A stretch of DNA of 52,661 nucleotides from Gemmatales bacterium (GTDB lineage Bacteria > Planctomycetota > Planctomycetia > Gemmatales > HRBIN36). This document shows, piece after piece, positions 26,997 through 36,688 of this stretch. The notes beneath the pieces are model-generated. The model did not search any database and was not told the DNA's origin. It saw only the letters and a list, made by a program, of their open reading frames with translations. How positions within the stretch are numbered: position 1 is the stretch's first letter; the number at the start of each line of letters is the position of its first letter. The position numbers were made by a program, and so were the translations under genes. The stretch lies in assembly GCA_025060195.1 (NCBI GenBank), contig JANXCQ010000005.1:1-52661 (forward strand), read 5' to 3'.

Positions 26997-27107
26997 TTAT
27001 TCCTCTTCCTGCTGTCTGCGCAGATAAATGAATAGGCCGATAAGCGCGACTAACAGGACACTCACAATGATCATGTAGAGCCAGAAGTTTTCCTGAATCC
27101 ACTGCAT
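26997..27107 (-). CDS. Small single-pass membrane protein, 36 aa
   Basis: This small gene is easily missed. ATG at 27107 is preceded seven bases upstream by a perfect AAGGAG (27115-27120 on the other strand). The product is a short aromatic N-terminus (MQWIQENFWLYM), one hydrophobic helix (IIVSVLLVALIGLFIYL) and a charged tail (RRQQEEE). The positive-inside rule predicts the tail in the cytoplasm. It lies 135 bases downstream of tpiA in the same direction and may be transcribed with aroF-tpiA. It is too short to be SecG, which often follows tpiA. No function can be assigned. Confidence 0.7.
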   Translation of the reverse strand: MQWIQENFWLYMIIVSVLLVALIGLFIYLRRQQEEE

Positions 27108-27242
27108 GTGCGGTCTCCTTGTTGTGAAAAGGCCCTAGATAAACCTACGCAAGCAAGCTGGCACGTCGCACGGATTTTGAATTATGTTGTCTTAGTTTGT
27201 AGCTATTCCAAAGCTGAAATTCAAGTGAGCCAGTGAAAAAAT

Positions 27243-28001
27243 CTAACCTTTGGCGGCCTGAACGATCGTTATAAATTCCATCGCTTGCAGGCTGGCGCCG
27301 CCGACGAGCACACCGTCCACATCGGGCTGCGCCAGTAAGGAAGCAGCATTCTTCGAGTTCACGCTGCCGCCATACAGAATTCGCAGCCTTTGTGCCACCC
27401 CAGAGCCAAAATGCTGGCCGAGCCAATCGCGCACCCAGCTATGGACTTCCTGGGCTTGTACAGGGGTGGCGTTCACGCCCGTGCCTATCGCCCATACTGG
27501 TTCGTAGGCTAGTACGACTTTGGTCAGTTGGTCTGCTGTCAGCGCCATGACGCTATCTTGCAGCTGCGCGCGAAGGATCGCGAAGGTCTGGCTATCGTCG
27601 CGTTCCTGTTTCGTTTCACCGATACACAAAATCGCCTGCAAGCCGTGTTGTACGGCCGCAACCAGCTTGCGACGAATGAACTCGTGGGCTTCTCCAAGAC
27701 CGCGGCGGCGTTCACTATGGCCGATGATCACCCATTGACAGCCGCAGTCGAGCAGCATAACGGGACTCACTTCACCTGTGAAGGCACCCTGAGGCTCGGG
27801 ATGAACGTTCTGGGCACCTAAAGCGATACGGCTCCCCGCTAACACTTCACGCACGGGCAGTAAATAAGGAAAAGGCGGACAGACGGCAACGTCCACGGCG
27901 GTTTCCTGGCCCACTGCTTCGACGATTTGCTGGGCCAGGTGCACGGCCGTCTGCCGCGTCGTGTGCATCTTCCAGTTGCCCGCGACGAATTTTTTTCGCA
28001 T
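27243..28001 (-). CDS. tpiA: Triosephosphate isomerase
   Basis: TIM interconverts dihydroxyacetone phosphate and glyceraldehyde 3-phosphate in glycolysis and gluconeogenesis. The 252-aa protein has the active-site Lys in FVAGNWKMH (K11), the electrophilic His in VIIGHSERR (H95) and the catalytic Glu in LAYEPVWAIGTG (E167, followed by the mobile loop). The phosphate-binding LRILYGGSVNSKNA and DGVLVGGASL complete it. The ATG at 28001 is preferred to a TTG two codons upstream. It begins 15 bases after the DAHP synthase gene and is surely co-transcribed with it. Everything looks standard. Confidence 0.97.
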   Translation of the reverse strand: MRKKFVAGNWKMHTTRQTAVHLAQQIVEAVGQETAVDVAVCPPFPYLLPVREVLAGSRIALGAQNVHPEPQGAFTGEVSPVMLLDCGCQWVIIGHSERRRGLGEAHEFIRRKLVAAVQHGLQAILCIGETKQERDDSQTFAILRAQLQDSVMALTADQLTKVVLAYEPVWAIGTGVNATPVQAQEVHSWVRDWLGQHFGSGVAQRLRILYGGSVNSKNAASLLAQPDVDGVLVGGASLQAMEFITIVQAAKG

Positions 28002-28016
28002 AAGCAATTCCGTCGG

Positions 28017-29033
28017 CTAGCTGATTGTTTTGCCAAACAGTTCGGCCAGACGTCGTAGATCCCGCATCAGGTCCGCATATTGGGAAGGCAGGAGTGCTTG
28101 GGCCCCATCCGACAAAGCTTTCTCGGGGGCACAGTGCACTTCGATATGCACGCCGTCGGCACCTGCCGCTACAGCCGCTCGTGCCATGGCTGGGATCAAG
28201 TCCGGCCGGCCCGTCGCATGGCTCGGATCCACAATGATGGGCAGGTGGCTTTGGCCTTGCACATTCGGTACGGCGCTCAGGTCGAGCGTATTGCGAGTGG
28301 AATCCTCAAAGGTGCGCACGCCCCGCTCACACAGGACGACCTGCTCATTGCCTTCAGAGAGAATATATTCGGCCGACAGCAGTAAATCTTTTACCGTGGC
28401 GCTCATGCCACGCTTGAGCAACACTGGTTTCCTGGTACGTCCCACTTCGCGCAGCAGATCGAAGTTCTGCATGTTGCGGGCGCCAATTTGAAACATGTCG
28501 GCATAACGGTTGACCAACTCGACCTGCCGGGGATCCATAACCTCGGTAACAACCGGCATATCGTATTTTTTCCCAATGTCGTGCAGGATACGCAAACCAA
28601 CCTCGCCCAGGCCTTGAAAACTGTACGGACTGGTTCGTGGCTTAAAGGCACCGCCCCGGAGAATATTTGCCCCCGCCGCTTTCACTGCCGCAGCTATGGT
28701 ATCAAGGATTTCATAATTCTCGACAGCACAAGGCCCGGCAATCATGGCCAAAAAGCCACCACCAATCTTGACGCGCCCCACCTGTACGATGGTATCCGTC
28801 TTCTTGAACTCCCGGCTCGCCAGCTTGAACGGCTTCAAAATTGGGAGGACCTGCTCGACGCCGGGTAGTGCCGCCAAAGGCTGCGCCTGCAATTTTTGCT
28901 CGTCGCCGATGACTCCGATAATGGTGCGATGTTCGCCGCGACTGACATGTGGACGCAGCCCCCATTCTTCGATGCGTTTCAGGATATATTCGAGGTCACT
29001 CTGCGTGGCCTGGGGTTTAAGGACGATAATCAT
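28017..29033 (-). CDS. aroF: 3-deoxy-7-phosphoheptulonate (DAHP) synthase, type I-beta
   Basis: The enzyme condenses phosphoenolpyruvate and erythrose 4-phosphate, the first step of the shikimate pathway. The 338-aa protein has an N-terminal ferredoxin-like domain ([18 protein letters not shown], about 1-70) as in the I-beta subgroup of Thermotoga and Bacillus. The TIM barrel follows, with the metal Cys in [60 protein letters not shown], and the metal His in IVDPSHATG. The N-terminal domain often makes these enzymes sensitive to aromatic amino acids. It heads a short operon with tpiA 15 bases behind. The symbol follows common usage for this subgroup. Confidence 0.95.
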   Translation of the reverse strand: MIIVLKPQATQSDLEYILKRIEEWGLRPHVSRGEHRTIIGVIGDEQKLQAQPLAALPGVEQVLPILKPFKLASREFKKTDTIVQVGRVKIGGGFLAMIAGPCAVENYEILDTIAAAVKAAGANILRGGAFKPRTSPYSFQGLGEVGLRILHDIGKKYDMPVVTEVMDPRQVELVNRYADMFQIGARNMQNFDLLREVGRTRKPVLLKRGMSATVKDLLLSAEYILSEGNEQVVLCERGVRTFEDSTRNTLDLSAVPNVQGQSHLPIIVDPSHATGRPDLIPAMARAAVAAGADGVHIEVHCAPEKALSDGAQALLPSQYADLMRDLRRLAELFGKTIS

Positions 29034-29543
29034 GACGCCAAAGCCTCTCTCCGTATCGCATGGTTTGGTTCCTGCCAGCCGAGGCTTGGGCCAAAAGGCC
29101 TCCGCCCCTTCCTGTTAGTCATCAATGCTTAGGCCCATTAAAGCTCGTTCCCTCAGCAGCCGCACGCACCTGCGGTAACAAGACCGCTTTGGCCTGGAGC
29201 TGGTCAACTGACATAAATGTTCACTAAGCTCAAGGTCAACGCGTTGCCTTCGACCCGCGTGCGCCTGCCACGGTATCGAATTGCGCTCTATTTCGTCGCA
29301 CTTAGGTAACACGATTTCGAGACTGCTATCACCTACCATATAAATACCCAGTCCATCGTCAATGAACGGAGCCGGGCACGTTGTCGTGGCGGAAAGCTCC
29401 CTCATCTATCTGCCTACTCATTCACATCTGCGCTCTTGATGACATAATCCCTTTCCAAGCCGAGTTAAAGGTGCGTGCCAGTGATAACTTTGCCTTACCT
29501 ATGCGCCCATGGGAAACCTGATCAATTTTGTACTATCCCGACC
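29034..29543. other. Gene-free intergenic region
   Basis: About 510 bases separate the DAHP synthase start and the end of the oxidoreductase gene, both on the minus strand. A 96-codon minus-strand frame (29115-29405) has no ribosome-binding site or recognisable domain and is not called. The DAHP synthase promoter should lie in the left part. Confidence 0.5.
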
Positions 29544-30746
29544 CTACTTCCACTGTCGGCAGGCTGGGTGTGATAAAGGCAGCCACACTCCGCCTTGTTT
29601 CGAGCTGGCCACACATTGCGTAATAAAATTCATGCCGTCCACACCATCGTAAACATTGGGATAAAGAGTATTCTTCGGATCGACCTTCTGCCCCGTTGCT
29701 CGCTTGATGATGTCGTCGTAGGCAGCGGTATAAATGTTGGCGAATGCCTCGATGAACGCCTCGGGATGGCCGGAGGGTAGGCGACAGCTCCGTTTGGCTA
29801 CCTCCGTAGTAAATGGGGCATTTGGATCCCGGGTATAAAGGCGATGAGGCTGGCCGTTGACTTTCAACCACATCTTATTCGGCTCCTCCTGGTGCCACTC
29901 GAGCGACCCTTTCGTGCCGTCAATTTCGATCCAAAGATCATTCTCGCGACCATGAGAAATCTGCGAAGCAGTTATTGTGCCCAGGGCGCCGTTTTGATAC
30001 TGAATGATGCACGTGCCATAGTCGTCGAGCTGCCGACCTGGTTCGAAAATCTTGAGCACGCAGCAAACTCTCTCTGGCAACAATCCCGTGATATATCGCC
30101 CTAAGTTGTAAGCATGAGTGGCGATATCGCCGAAGCACCCTGCGGCGCCGCTCCGCGCTGGGTCAGTCCGCCAGCTGGCCTGTTTCTGGCCCTGCAGTTC
30201 CAGCCGCGTGCGTAGCCAACCTTGGATATAAAAGGCACGAATCGCTTGGATTTCGCCGAGTTCGCCGTGGAGCACCATGTCCCGCGCTTGCCGCACTAAC
30301 GGATAACCTGTGTAGTTGTGGGTCAGAGCGAAAACTATGCCCGTGCGTTCCACAATACGCGCCAATTCTTCCGCCTGTTCCAGCGTAAGCGTCATGGGCT
30401 TGTCACAAATCACGTTGAAACCTGCCTCAGCAAAGGCCTTAGCAATTTCAAAATGCGTGTGATTGGGCGTGGCGATAGTGACAAAGTCAATCCGTTGGTC
30501 GGCGGGTAATTTGCTCTCCTTTTCCACCATTTCCTGATAGGAGCCATACGCACGCTCGGGGGGAATGTCATAATCCGGGGCCGAGGCTTTCGCCCGTACG
30601 GGGTCGGAAGAAAGCGCGCCTGCCACCAGCACCGCGCGGTTGTCCAAGATGGCTGCCATGGCATGCACCCGGCCGATAAATGCTCCTTGGCCCCCACCCA
30701 CTAAACCCATCCGCAGCTTACGATTCAAGGGTGCATTCACGCCCAT
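29544..30746 (-). CDS. Gfo/Idh/MocA-family oxidoreductase
   Basis: This 400-aa NAD(P)-dependent sugar or cyclitol dehydrogenase-like protein has a Rossmann domain with [37 protein letters not shown] and the catalytic region [11 protein letters not shown], the family's EKP motif with Asp. A beta-sheet substrate domain follows. A histidine-containing active-site segment reads [19 protein letters not shown], resembling the GG...D...H motif. AAGGAG lies seven to eight bases before the ATG. No signal peptide is present, unlike many planctomycete members that carry a Tat signal, so it acts in the cytoplasm. The substrate cannot be inferred and no sugar-pathway gene adjoins it. Confidence 0.92.
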   Translation of the reverse strand: MGVNAPLNRKLRMGLVGGGQGAFIGRVHAMAAILDNRAVLVAGALSSDPVRAKASAPDYDIPPERAYGSYQEMVEKESKLPADQRIDFVTIATPNHTHFEIAKAFAEAGFNVICDKPMTLTLEQAEELARIVERTGIVFALTHNYTGYPLVRQARDMVLHGELGEIQAIRAFYIQGWLRTRLELQGQKQASWRTDPARSGAAGCFGDIATHAYNLGRYITGLLPERVCCVLKIFEPGRQLDDYGTCIIQYQNGALGTITASQISHGRENDLWIEIDGTKGSLEWHQEEPNKMWLKVNGQPHRLYTRDPNAPFTTEVAKRSCRLPSGHPEAFIEAFANIYTAAYDDIIKRATGQKVDPKNTLYPNVYDGVDGMNFITQCVASSKQGGVWLPLSHPACRQWK

Positions 30747-30974
30747 GAAGTTGACTCCTTGCCTGAATCACCGCGATTGTCGCCAATTCCTTGGAAGCCG
30801 CATTGACAGATGCGCTGCACGTTGTATGCACTCAAGTGCACCGCGGCCAGCAGATTTTTGCCCAAGCTTCAGGAAACGGCTTGCCATGCCTCTTCGATTT
30901 GAGCCCGCCGCATCCAGAACAATTTACGGCCCAAGGAAAATCTCTTCCGGTCAAGCGATGAAGGAACCCGTTTC

Positions 30975-31688
30975 ATGGGCGTACTCGACGTGGCTTCCTG
31001 GGTAGTTCTGATAGCGGCGCTCCTTACTTGGTACGGTTTCGCTTCGCGCATGCGCCGTGCCTTTCGCTATGCGCAATGCTGGACGCCGGCGAAAACTTTA
31101 CTAGTTTTCAGTGGCTGGGCTAGCACATGGATTCAACTGGGCGCGCTTTCTTGGTATGGTCCGCTGACCCTGGGGCACGCGCTATTGGCGTTGGTTTTAT
31201 ATGCGAGCGCGTACGCGCTGTTCCGCGCTGCCTTGCGGGCACATGGTGCAACTAAGCCCGCTTTCGTTTTCACCCAAGTGGCACCGAGTTCTTTCTGTAC
31301 GGCTGGCCCCTATCGCTATATTCGCCATCCTCTTTATACCGCTTATATATTAGCTTGGTTGATTCCGCCGTTAGCAACTGCTCAACTCTGGGTTGTAATT
31401 CCCACGATCTGGATGACGTTCCTATACACCATCGCTGCCTGGCGCGAAGAACGCGCCTTCGCCTGGACTCCTTATGCGGCCCTCTATCAACGATATCGCC
31501 AACAAGCTGGCATGTTTTGGCCACGACCAAGAACTTTGCTGGCCGACTTAGTTGCCAGGTGGCGTGCCGAGGTCCCTGCCCACGATCGCTTGACGGATGA
31601 ACCACGCTTTCCAGAATCGCCGGCAACAAGTCCGCGTGAGCAGGTTCATCTTGCGCCGGGAGTACACCAAGAGCGTACTGCCGCCTAA
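30975..31688 (+). CDS. Isoprenylcysteine carboxyl methyltransferase-like membrane protein
   Basis: The 237-aa protein has about five hydrophobic segments (near residues 5-20, 40-58, 62-80, 122-138 and 142-155). It also has the ICMT/PEMT signature GPYRYIRHPLYTAYILAWL followed by EERAF...Y..Y, the SAM-binding region of membrane methyltransferases. Bacterial members methylate small lipophilic or phospholipid-type substrates, usually unknown. A Pro/Glu-rich hydrophilic tail follows residue 190. The start is the first ATG consistent with the hydrophobic N-terminus; no strong ribosome-binding site is seen. It is flanked by genes on the opposite strand, so it is probably transcribed alone. Confidence 0.85.
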   Translation: MGVLDVASWVVLIAALLTWYGFASRMRRAFRYAQCWTPAKTLLVFSGWASTWIQLGALSWYGPLTLGHALLALVLYASAYALFRAALRAHGATKPAFVFTQVAPSSFCTAGPYRYIRHPLYTAYILAWLIPPLATAQLWVVIPTIWMTFLYTIAAWREERAFAWTPYAALYQRYRQQAGMFWPRPRTLLADLVARWRAEVPAHDRLTDEPRFPESPATSPREQVHLAPGVHQERTAA

Positions 31689-31705
31689 CTAACCGTTGTG
31701 GAAAC

Positions 31706-34681
31706 CTACTTATAGTGGACCCACATGGGAGAGCTCCAAGCCAGTTCGCCGTCTTCCTGCATGACGCGAAAGTAATAATAATGCAAGGGTTTTTCTGGCT
31801 TCGGGTCTGTCCAAGTAAACTGTAAGCGGTCTAATTTCTTTCCTGGAATTGTGGCGATTGCTTGACTATCGCGAAGTACATCTACCTGCTTGATCGGCGC
31901 CGTCCCGTGCACAAAAACTTGGAACATAGGGGGCTGCAGTACTTCCCATTCATCGCCCATCGTATAAGGTCCGCTGCGGACTTCCAGAATGATGTCATCA
32001 GTAGCTGCGTAGCAATGGCGTTTCCGCGCTGCCTCTAAAATGGCTTCTCGATCCCGACGTTCCGCCAGTGCGACAAAATAAGATATATGAGTGGACCAAT
32101 GATCACTTGATGCCTGAAAGCCGAGGCGATACCCCTTGGCTAGGGCATTATTAATGTAGCCACTGGGTTGCCAGCCCCCAATTTGCGGTGGGAACTTTCC
32201 AGATTTCGGGTCATAACCAGCCCGCGGGCAATCAGGATATTCATAGCTCATGCGGTCGCCCTGATAAATTTCCACAATCGGCTCAACTAGGGGGTCATGA
32301 TCACGCCAATCGGTACCCATGTTGGTAGCCGAAGTATGGGAGGCACAAATGCCGCCTAATTCGCGGAGATAACGATATAGCATCTTCGTATCGTCGGCGT
32401 GGACGTTACCCACACGCTTATCCGGATCAGGTTCCTGCAAACGAGGCAAGGTCATCACTCCCCGCTTGGCAAACATCACGTTACGATGACCGTGAGGATA
32501 AGCCACGCTGCGCTCATAGCTGAACATGGGCAAAAACACCTCGGGCACGTGATAGGCATCGGTCATTTTCTGTGTCAACCACCACGTGTATTCTCGCCCG
32601 GCTCCATTATCGTGATCGCCGCTGCCAATCCAATCTAAGTCGGCCGCATCCCGGGCATAGCGGAACATGTCCTCTAAACAACCATCCGGGCCACCATCCC
32701 AGGAAATTTCCGTGTGCCGATGAAACTCGCCCCGCAGTAAATAATAATGCTTTCCTCCTACTCGCACTTGATAGTCGCGCATTCGCCTCACGATAGCCTG
32801 CTCTTTTTCAGCAGCGGCTAAGTCTTTTTTCCCCGGCGTGTGCGGTCTCAAGTCAGGGGGCAGCGCTGGTGTGGGCAAGTTAATATAGCTGCAATAAAGG
32901 TCATAACCTATTTTTTCAGGTGTCGTATAGCGGCCATCCGTGGTATGGAGCACTAATGATCCCCCCGACGCGTGCGGTAATAAAACAGGTCGACTATCCA
33001 TCAGGTTACAGGAATGATGCAACTCAATCGGGTCGGACCACGATTTACCCTGTAGGCACCGCAAAAAGGAGAGCCAATACGAACCGGGGTGCGTGGAATA
33101 GCGGGTGCCAAATTTTTGGCGGTAAGAAAGCCAGAGTCGTCCCTGACCATCTAAGCCTAGTCGCGGATGACTATAGCGGGGACTGCGCTCGAAACGCACC
33201 GCGGCTAAGCGCTCGTAAGGCATCTTAGGTGGTTCGACTTGGGATATCGGTAACTCCGCGGTCGGCTCGAGTAACTTGCCCTCTTGCCAGCAAACAACAC
33301 GCACGGATCGGGAACTATATAGAGGCTGGCCTTCGGTATCGAACGCTCCGAAGTCCTTACCCCATTTCTCCGGACCTTCTTCATAAGCAATCCACAGTCG
33401 CCCCGCTTCATCCCAGACGATACTTGGTCGGGCTTCAAACTTAGCCGTAGTCGCTACAGGATGGAAACTGATCTTCGTGCCGGCAATTATAGCTATATAA
33501 ACATCGTAATCCCCGTGATAAATATCGAACGCAATAGCGACGCGCCCATCGCCAGAAGCCGCGATCGCAGGCGACCACTGGTTCGCAGGCAATGTGGTCC
33601 CGAGACGGCCTGCCTGAATTACCTTGTCATTTTCTATAGTGCAAAAACGTATAGTTGCTTTACCAGTGCGGTCCCAACTTTGCCAAGCGACCCAGACGCG
33701 GCCCTGACTGTCGGTGCAAGCCACGGGACTTAGATCGGGCCCGGGGCTATCCTGAGATAGAAGTACCTCAGGGCTCAATTTGAGAGCGGCCCCTGCCTGG
33801 GCTGCGGGTTCTAATTGCCGCAGAAAGATGTCGAAGTTTCCTTGACGTTGGGCACTATAGAACACAGAAACACGACCATTTTTATCGGCCGCGATGGCAC
33901 AACGCACCAAGTCTTCCTGCGGCCCCGTAATAGCAATGGGAGCCGACCATTTACCTTGGCGGTGGTACCGCACTAAGAGTTGATCTGCGAATCCCAACTG
34001 ACAAAACTGTCGAAAGTCCTGAGGCATTTCCTTGAGTTCCGAGGCTTCGATCCGGCGAGAGGGGTCGCGCAGTCGGTAAGCCGTGTAGGCCAGCCACAAC
34101 GTGCCGTCGGGAGCATGACAAGCGGCGGGAAAGTCATCCTCGGTCGGTTCGGTTACGATGGGCGTTGCCGTGCTAATGAGGCGAATTACCGCTGACTTGT
34201 CCCATAGATAAACTCTTTCCCCCTTGAGAACTTTCCCAAGCGGTACGACTTGTTTAGCAGGCTGACGGTTGGGGATTTCCACGTGCAGGGCGGCCTCGGG
34301 CTGGAGGTCGGCCAAGTGGAATACGATGCCAACACTGTCGATGCCCTCCAGGCGTGCCACGGCCGGTTGGCCTTTGGGCAGACGAATTGGCCGACGCGTG
34401 TGGGCAGACCAGGCGTCGCCTCGAATCGCGTCGGTATCCCGGAAGTGATAACCTTCCCGATGAACAATCTTACCTCCGACCAAGTGCGCTCGACCTGACC
34501 AATCGCTCGGCTCGGTGTCGGTCAACCCCATCTCCAACAATACGGCCACAGCGTGGGCTTGCTCTTGGCTAGCCCTGGCCCATTGGAGTACAAGTAGTCC
34601 CTGGGGTTTGGGCTGGGCCAACACCACCAACAAACCTAACAAGCCCACGCTGCCGCTCGTTATTAGGCACTTGCGTATCAT
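31706..34681 (-). CDS. Large exported protein: beta-propeller plus DUF3604/PHP-like domain
   Basis: The 991-aa protein has an N-terminal hydrophobic signal (about 5-22). A long region (about 150-600) follows with repeated sheets of the kind DG.LWLAYTAY, DKNGRVSVFYSAQ, DSQGRVWVAWQSW, GDGRVAIAFDIYHGDYDVYI and LDGQGRLWLSYRQ, i.e. a beta-propeller. The C-terminal third (about 640-990) matches the DUF3604/PHP-like metal hydrolase fold. Its motifs are LRGEFHRHTEISWDGG, WIGSGDHDNG, ICASHTSATNMGTDW and FQASSDHWSTHISY, whose His and Asp residues would bind metals. The substrate is unknown. The divergent neighbour at 34989 begins the fatty-acid-like cluster, but nothing links the two. Confidence 0.85.
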   Translation of the reverse strand: MIRKCLITSGSVGLLGLLVVLAQPKPQGLLVLQWARASQEQAHAVAVLLEMGLTDTEPSDWSGRAHLVGGKIVHREGYHFRDTDAIRGDAWSAHTRRPIRLPKGQPAVARLEGIDSVGIVFHLADLQPEAALHVEIPNRQPAKQVVPLGKVLKGERVYLWDKSAVIRLISTATPIVTEPTEDDFPAACHAPDGTLWLAYTAYRLRDPSRRIEASELKEMPQDFRQFCQLGFADQLLVRYHRQGKWSAPIAITGPQEDLVRCAIAADKNGRVSVFYSAQRQGNFDIFLRQLEPAAQAGAALKLSPEVLLSQDSPGPDLSPVACTDSQGRVWVAWQSWDRTGKATIRFCTIENDKVIQAGRLGTTLPANQWSPAIAASGDGRVAIAFDIYHGDYDVYIAIIAGTKISFHPVATTAKFEARPSIVWDEAGRLWIAYEEGPEKWGKDFGAFDTEGQPLYSSRSVRVVCWQEGKLLEPTAELPISQVEPPKMPYERLAAVRFERSPRYSHPRLGLDGQGRLWLSYRQKFGTRYSTHPGSYWLSFLRCLQGKSWSDPIELHHSCNLMDSRPVLLPHASGGSLVLHTTDGRYTTPEKIGYDLYCSYINLPTPALPPDLRPHTPGKKDLAAAEKEQAIVRRMRDYQVRVGGKHYYLLRGEFHRHTEISWDGGPDGCLEDMFRYARDAADLDWIGSGDHDNGAGREYTWWLTQKMTDAYHVPEVFLPMFSYERSVAYPHGHRNVMFAKRGVMTLPRLQEPDPDKRVGNVHADDTKMLYRYLRELGGICASHTSATNMGTDWRDHDPLVEPIVEIYQGDRMSYEYPDCPRAGYDPKSGKFPPQIGGWQPSGYINNALAKGYRLGFQASSDHWSTHISYFVALAERRDREAILEAARKRHCYAATDDIILEVRSGPYTMGDEWEVLQPPMFQVFVHGTAPIKQVDVLRDSQAIATIPGKKLDRLQFTWTDPKPEKPLHYYYFRVMQEDGELAWSSPMWVHYK

Positions 34682-34988
34682 GGCCGTGCCTCCTGATGGC
34701 GACAGATGCGACAGGAATGTTGGTATTAGTGTAACGCCGTTGCGTGTCCAAGTGTAGTGGTGGTAAATTTTGGCGGCTCATGGAGCGCCGAACTATCAGC
34801 GCGTTCGAGCCGTAGCATATTGTTTTCGCGAAACTTAGTGGATTAGGCCGATAACATAGTCGCGTGAGGGGCCTTGCATTCCTGTGCCGACAACAAATCA
34901 AACTTTTACTTGCCGAAAATGGTAGCAGTTGTTATATCCATTTCCATATTGGCCACCGCCGGAAATTGGCAAGCACTTTCTCGTAGCC

Positions 34989-35489
34989 ATGCGCTTTTGG
35001 CTTTTAGACGGAATAACCTCCTACGAGCCAGGCAAATACTTGGAGGGCTACAAACGCCTCACGCTGGCCGAAGAGTATTTGGCAGAACATTTTCCGGGCT
35101 TCCCCATCATGCCTGGTGTGCTCATGCTGGAGGCGCTGATCCAAGCAGGCGCTTGGCTAATTCGATTGACCGAAGATTTTGCTCATAGCGTAATTATCCT
35201 ACGCCAGGCAAAGGGAATAAAATACGGAAGTTTTGTTGAACCCGGTAGTAGACTGGACCTGCGCGTAGAAACAGTATCAGGAAATTGGCCTAAGGTCGGT
35301 GAAATAATTTGGCTGAAGGGAATTGGCGAAGTCAATGGACACCAGGCCGTGACAGCGCGGTTAGGCTTGACTCGCTACAACTTAGGCGAAAGTAGGCCGG
35401 ATGGACTAGAGCTTGACAGCGAACTGCGAAATGTGTATCGGCGTCAATATTACTTATTGTGCGGTCGCACAACATCGCAGCTTGGCTAA
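34989..35489 (+). CDS. FabZ-like 3-hydroxyacyl-ACP dehydratase (copy 1)
   Basis: This 166-aa hotdog-fold protein begins MRFWLLDGITSYEPGK and carries the FabZ active-site block AEEYLAEHFPGFPIMPGVLM, with catalytic His34 and Glu48. FabZ enzymes dehydrate 3-hydroxyacyl-ACP to trans-2-enoyl-ACP. The ATG at 34989 is chosen because it matches the family N-terminus; a TTG at 34929 would add 20 unlikely residues. The C-terminus (after about 145) is longer than usual. It is the first gene of a plus-strand group with FabG, ACP, a second FabZ-like protein and two ketosynthases. A 378-base gap before fabG leaves its co-transcription uncertain. Confidence 0.85.
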   Translation: MRFWLLDGITSYEPGKYLEGYKRLTLAEEYLAEHFPGFPIMPGVLMLEALIQAGAWLIRLTEDFAHSVIILRQAKGIKYGSFVEPGSRLDLRVETVSGNWPKVGEIIWLKGIGEVNGHQAVTARLGLTRYNLGESRPDGLELDSELRNVYRRQYYLLCGRTTSQLG

Positions 35490-35867
35490 AGGTCTCCATG
35501 CTTTGCGAATTGTCCCAAGAAGTAAGCGTCAAACCTCTCGACTTTGGGTTTTCGCATGAAATGTCCAGGGTCCTTGAATCCTTGGAGAGATTGAGGATTG
35601 AACGCATTCATTGACTCTAGTGAAAACGGTTGTGCGTTGTGTCTTCCCCTGGCAAACTTATGAGAAAGAGGAAGGGGTAAGGTCAAACTTATCCCAATTG
35701 TATGACACGAGATGCATTTCATGCGAGGCGATGCTAACTCGAAGCAAAAAGCGCACCAAAATGCTACAAATAAGGACGAAGCGAAAAGATAAGAACTTGA
35801 CTGCTAAATCGTAAGTCGGGAAAAAATAGGAAAAGAACTTATACAAGGATCACCAGGGAACTGCTGG
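35490..35867. other. Intergenic region before fabG
   Basis: This 378-base gap is AT-rich at its right end (about 35700-35850). It has no recognisable gene and may contain the promoter of the fabG-ACP-ketosynthase group. Confidence 0.5.
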
Positions 35868-36626
35868 ATGCGGCTAAAGGGGAAGGTAGCGATAGTAACT
35901 GGGGCCAGCCGCGGCATAGGCCGCGCGATCGCGGAGATTTTCGCCACGGAAGGTGCTCAGGTAGCCGTCGTTTACCGTGGCCAACGCGAGGCCGCAGAGA
36001 GTGTCGTCCAAGGAATTCTGCAACGCGGTGGCCAAGCGAAGGCCTACCAAGTAGATGTCAGCGATTGGGCCGCGGTGAAAAATTGTGTTGAGCTGGTCTT
36101 AGCTGATTGGGGACAAATTGACATCCTGGTGAATAATGCCGGAATCATCCAGGATGGGTTATTCTTGCAGATGGAGCCTGAGGCTTGGTATCGGGTGATG
36201 CAAACCAACCTGAACGGCACGTTTCATTTCACTCGCGCGGTAGTAGAGCCAATGTTTCGTCGTCGGCAAGGTCGAATCATTAACATATCGAGCGTGGCTG
36301 CGGAGCGAGTGAATCGAGGCCAAACCAACTACGCCGCCAGTAAAGGTGCCATCAATGCGTTCACCCGAGCGCTGGCTGTGGAATTGGCCAGTCGCAATAT
36401 TACCGTCAACGCCATCGCCCCGGGTTTTATCGAGACGGACATGACTCAAGCTGTGCGAAACGTGGCGGGTGAGCAGCTCCAAAAGGCTATACCCATGCGG
36501 CGTCTTGGCAAGCCCGAGGACGTCGCCAAGGTGGCCTTGTTTCTGGCCAGTGACGACAGTGGCTATATAACTGGGCAAGTGATAACTGTGGATGGCGGTC
36601 TGAGCCTGGGGGGTATCTCGGCTTAG
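35868..36626 (+). CDS. fabG: 3-oxoacyl-ACP reductase FabG-type SDR
   Basis: The 252-aa short-chain dehydrogenase reduces 3-oxoacyl-ACP to 3-hydroxyacyl-ACP with NADPH. It has VAIVTGASRGIGRAIAE, NNAGI, the catalytic Ser in INISSVAAE, the YAASK Tyr/Lys pair, and VNAIAPGFIETDMTQAV, the last being typical of true FabG. The C-terminal GQVITVDGGL is also standard. It lies 62 bases before the ACP gene. Whether it serves primary fatty-acid synthesis or the dedicated cluster cannot be told from sequence; the surrounding duplicated dehydratases and ketosynthases favour a dedicated role. Confidence 0.94.
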   Translation: MRLKGKVAIVTGASRGIGRAIAEIFATEGAQVAVVYRGQREAAESVVQGILQRGGQAKAYQVDVSDWAAVKNCVELVLADWGQIDILVNNAGIIQDGLFLQMEPEAWYRVMQTNLNGTFHFTRAVVEPMFRRRQGRIINISSVAAERVNRGQTNYAASKGAINAFTRALAVELASRNITVNAIAPGFIETDMTQAVRNVAGEQLQKAIPMRRLGKPEDVAKVALFLASDDSGYITGQVITVDGGLSLGGISA

Positions 36627-36688
36627 CCGACTGTGTGTATTGGCCCAGGTAGTGCTACGACCGCTAAAGCTAGGGGAGGTGTGACCTT

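Noticed and set aside
29115..29405. 96-codon minus-strand frame between the oxidoreductase and DAHP synthase genes
   Set aside because: No family resemblance, no ribosome-binding site and no hydrophobic or repeat pattern; probably chance.
34929..34988. TTG start giving a 20-residue longer first FabZ-like protein
   Set aside because: The extra residues are not family-like, and the Met at 34989 aligns exactly with the start of the second FabZ-like protein.
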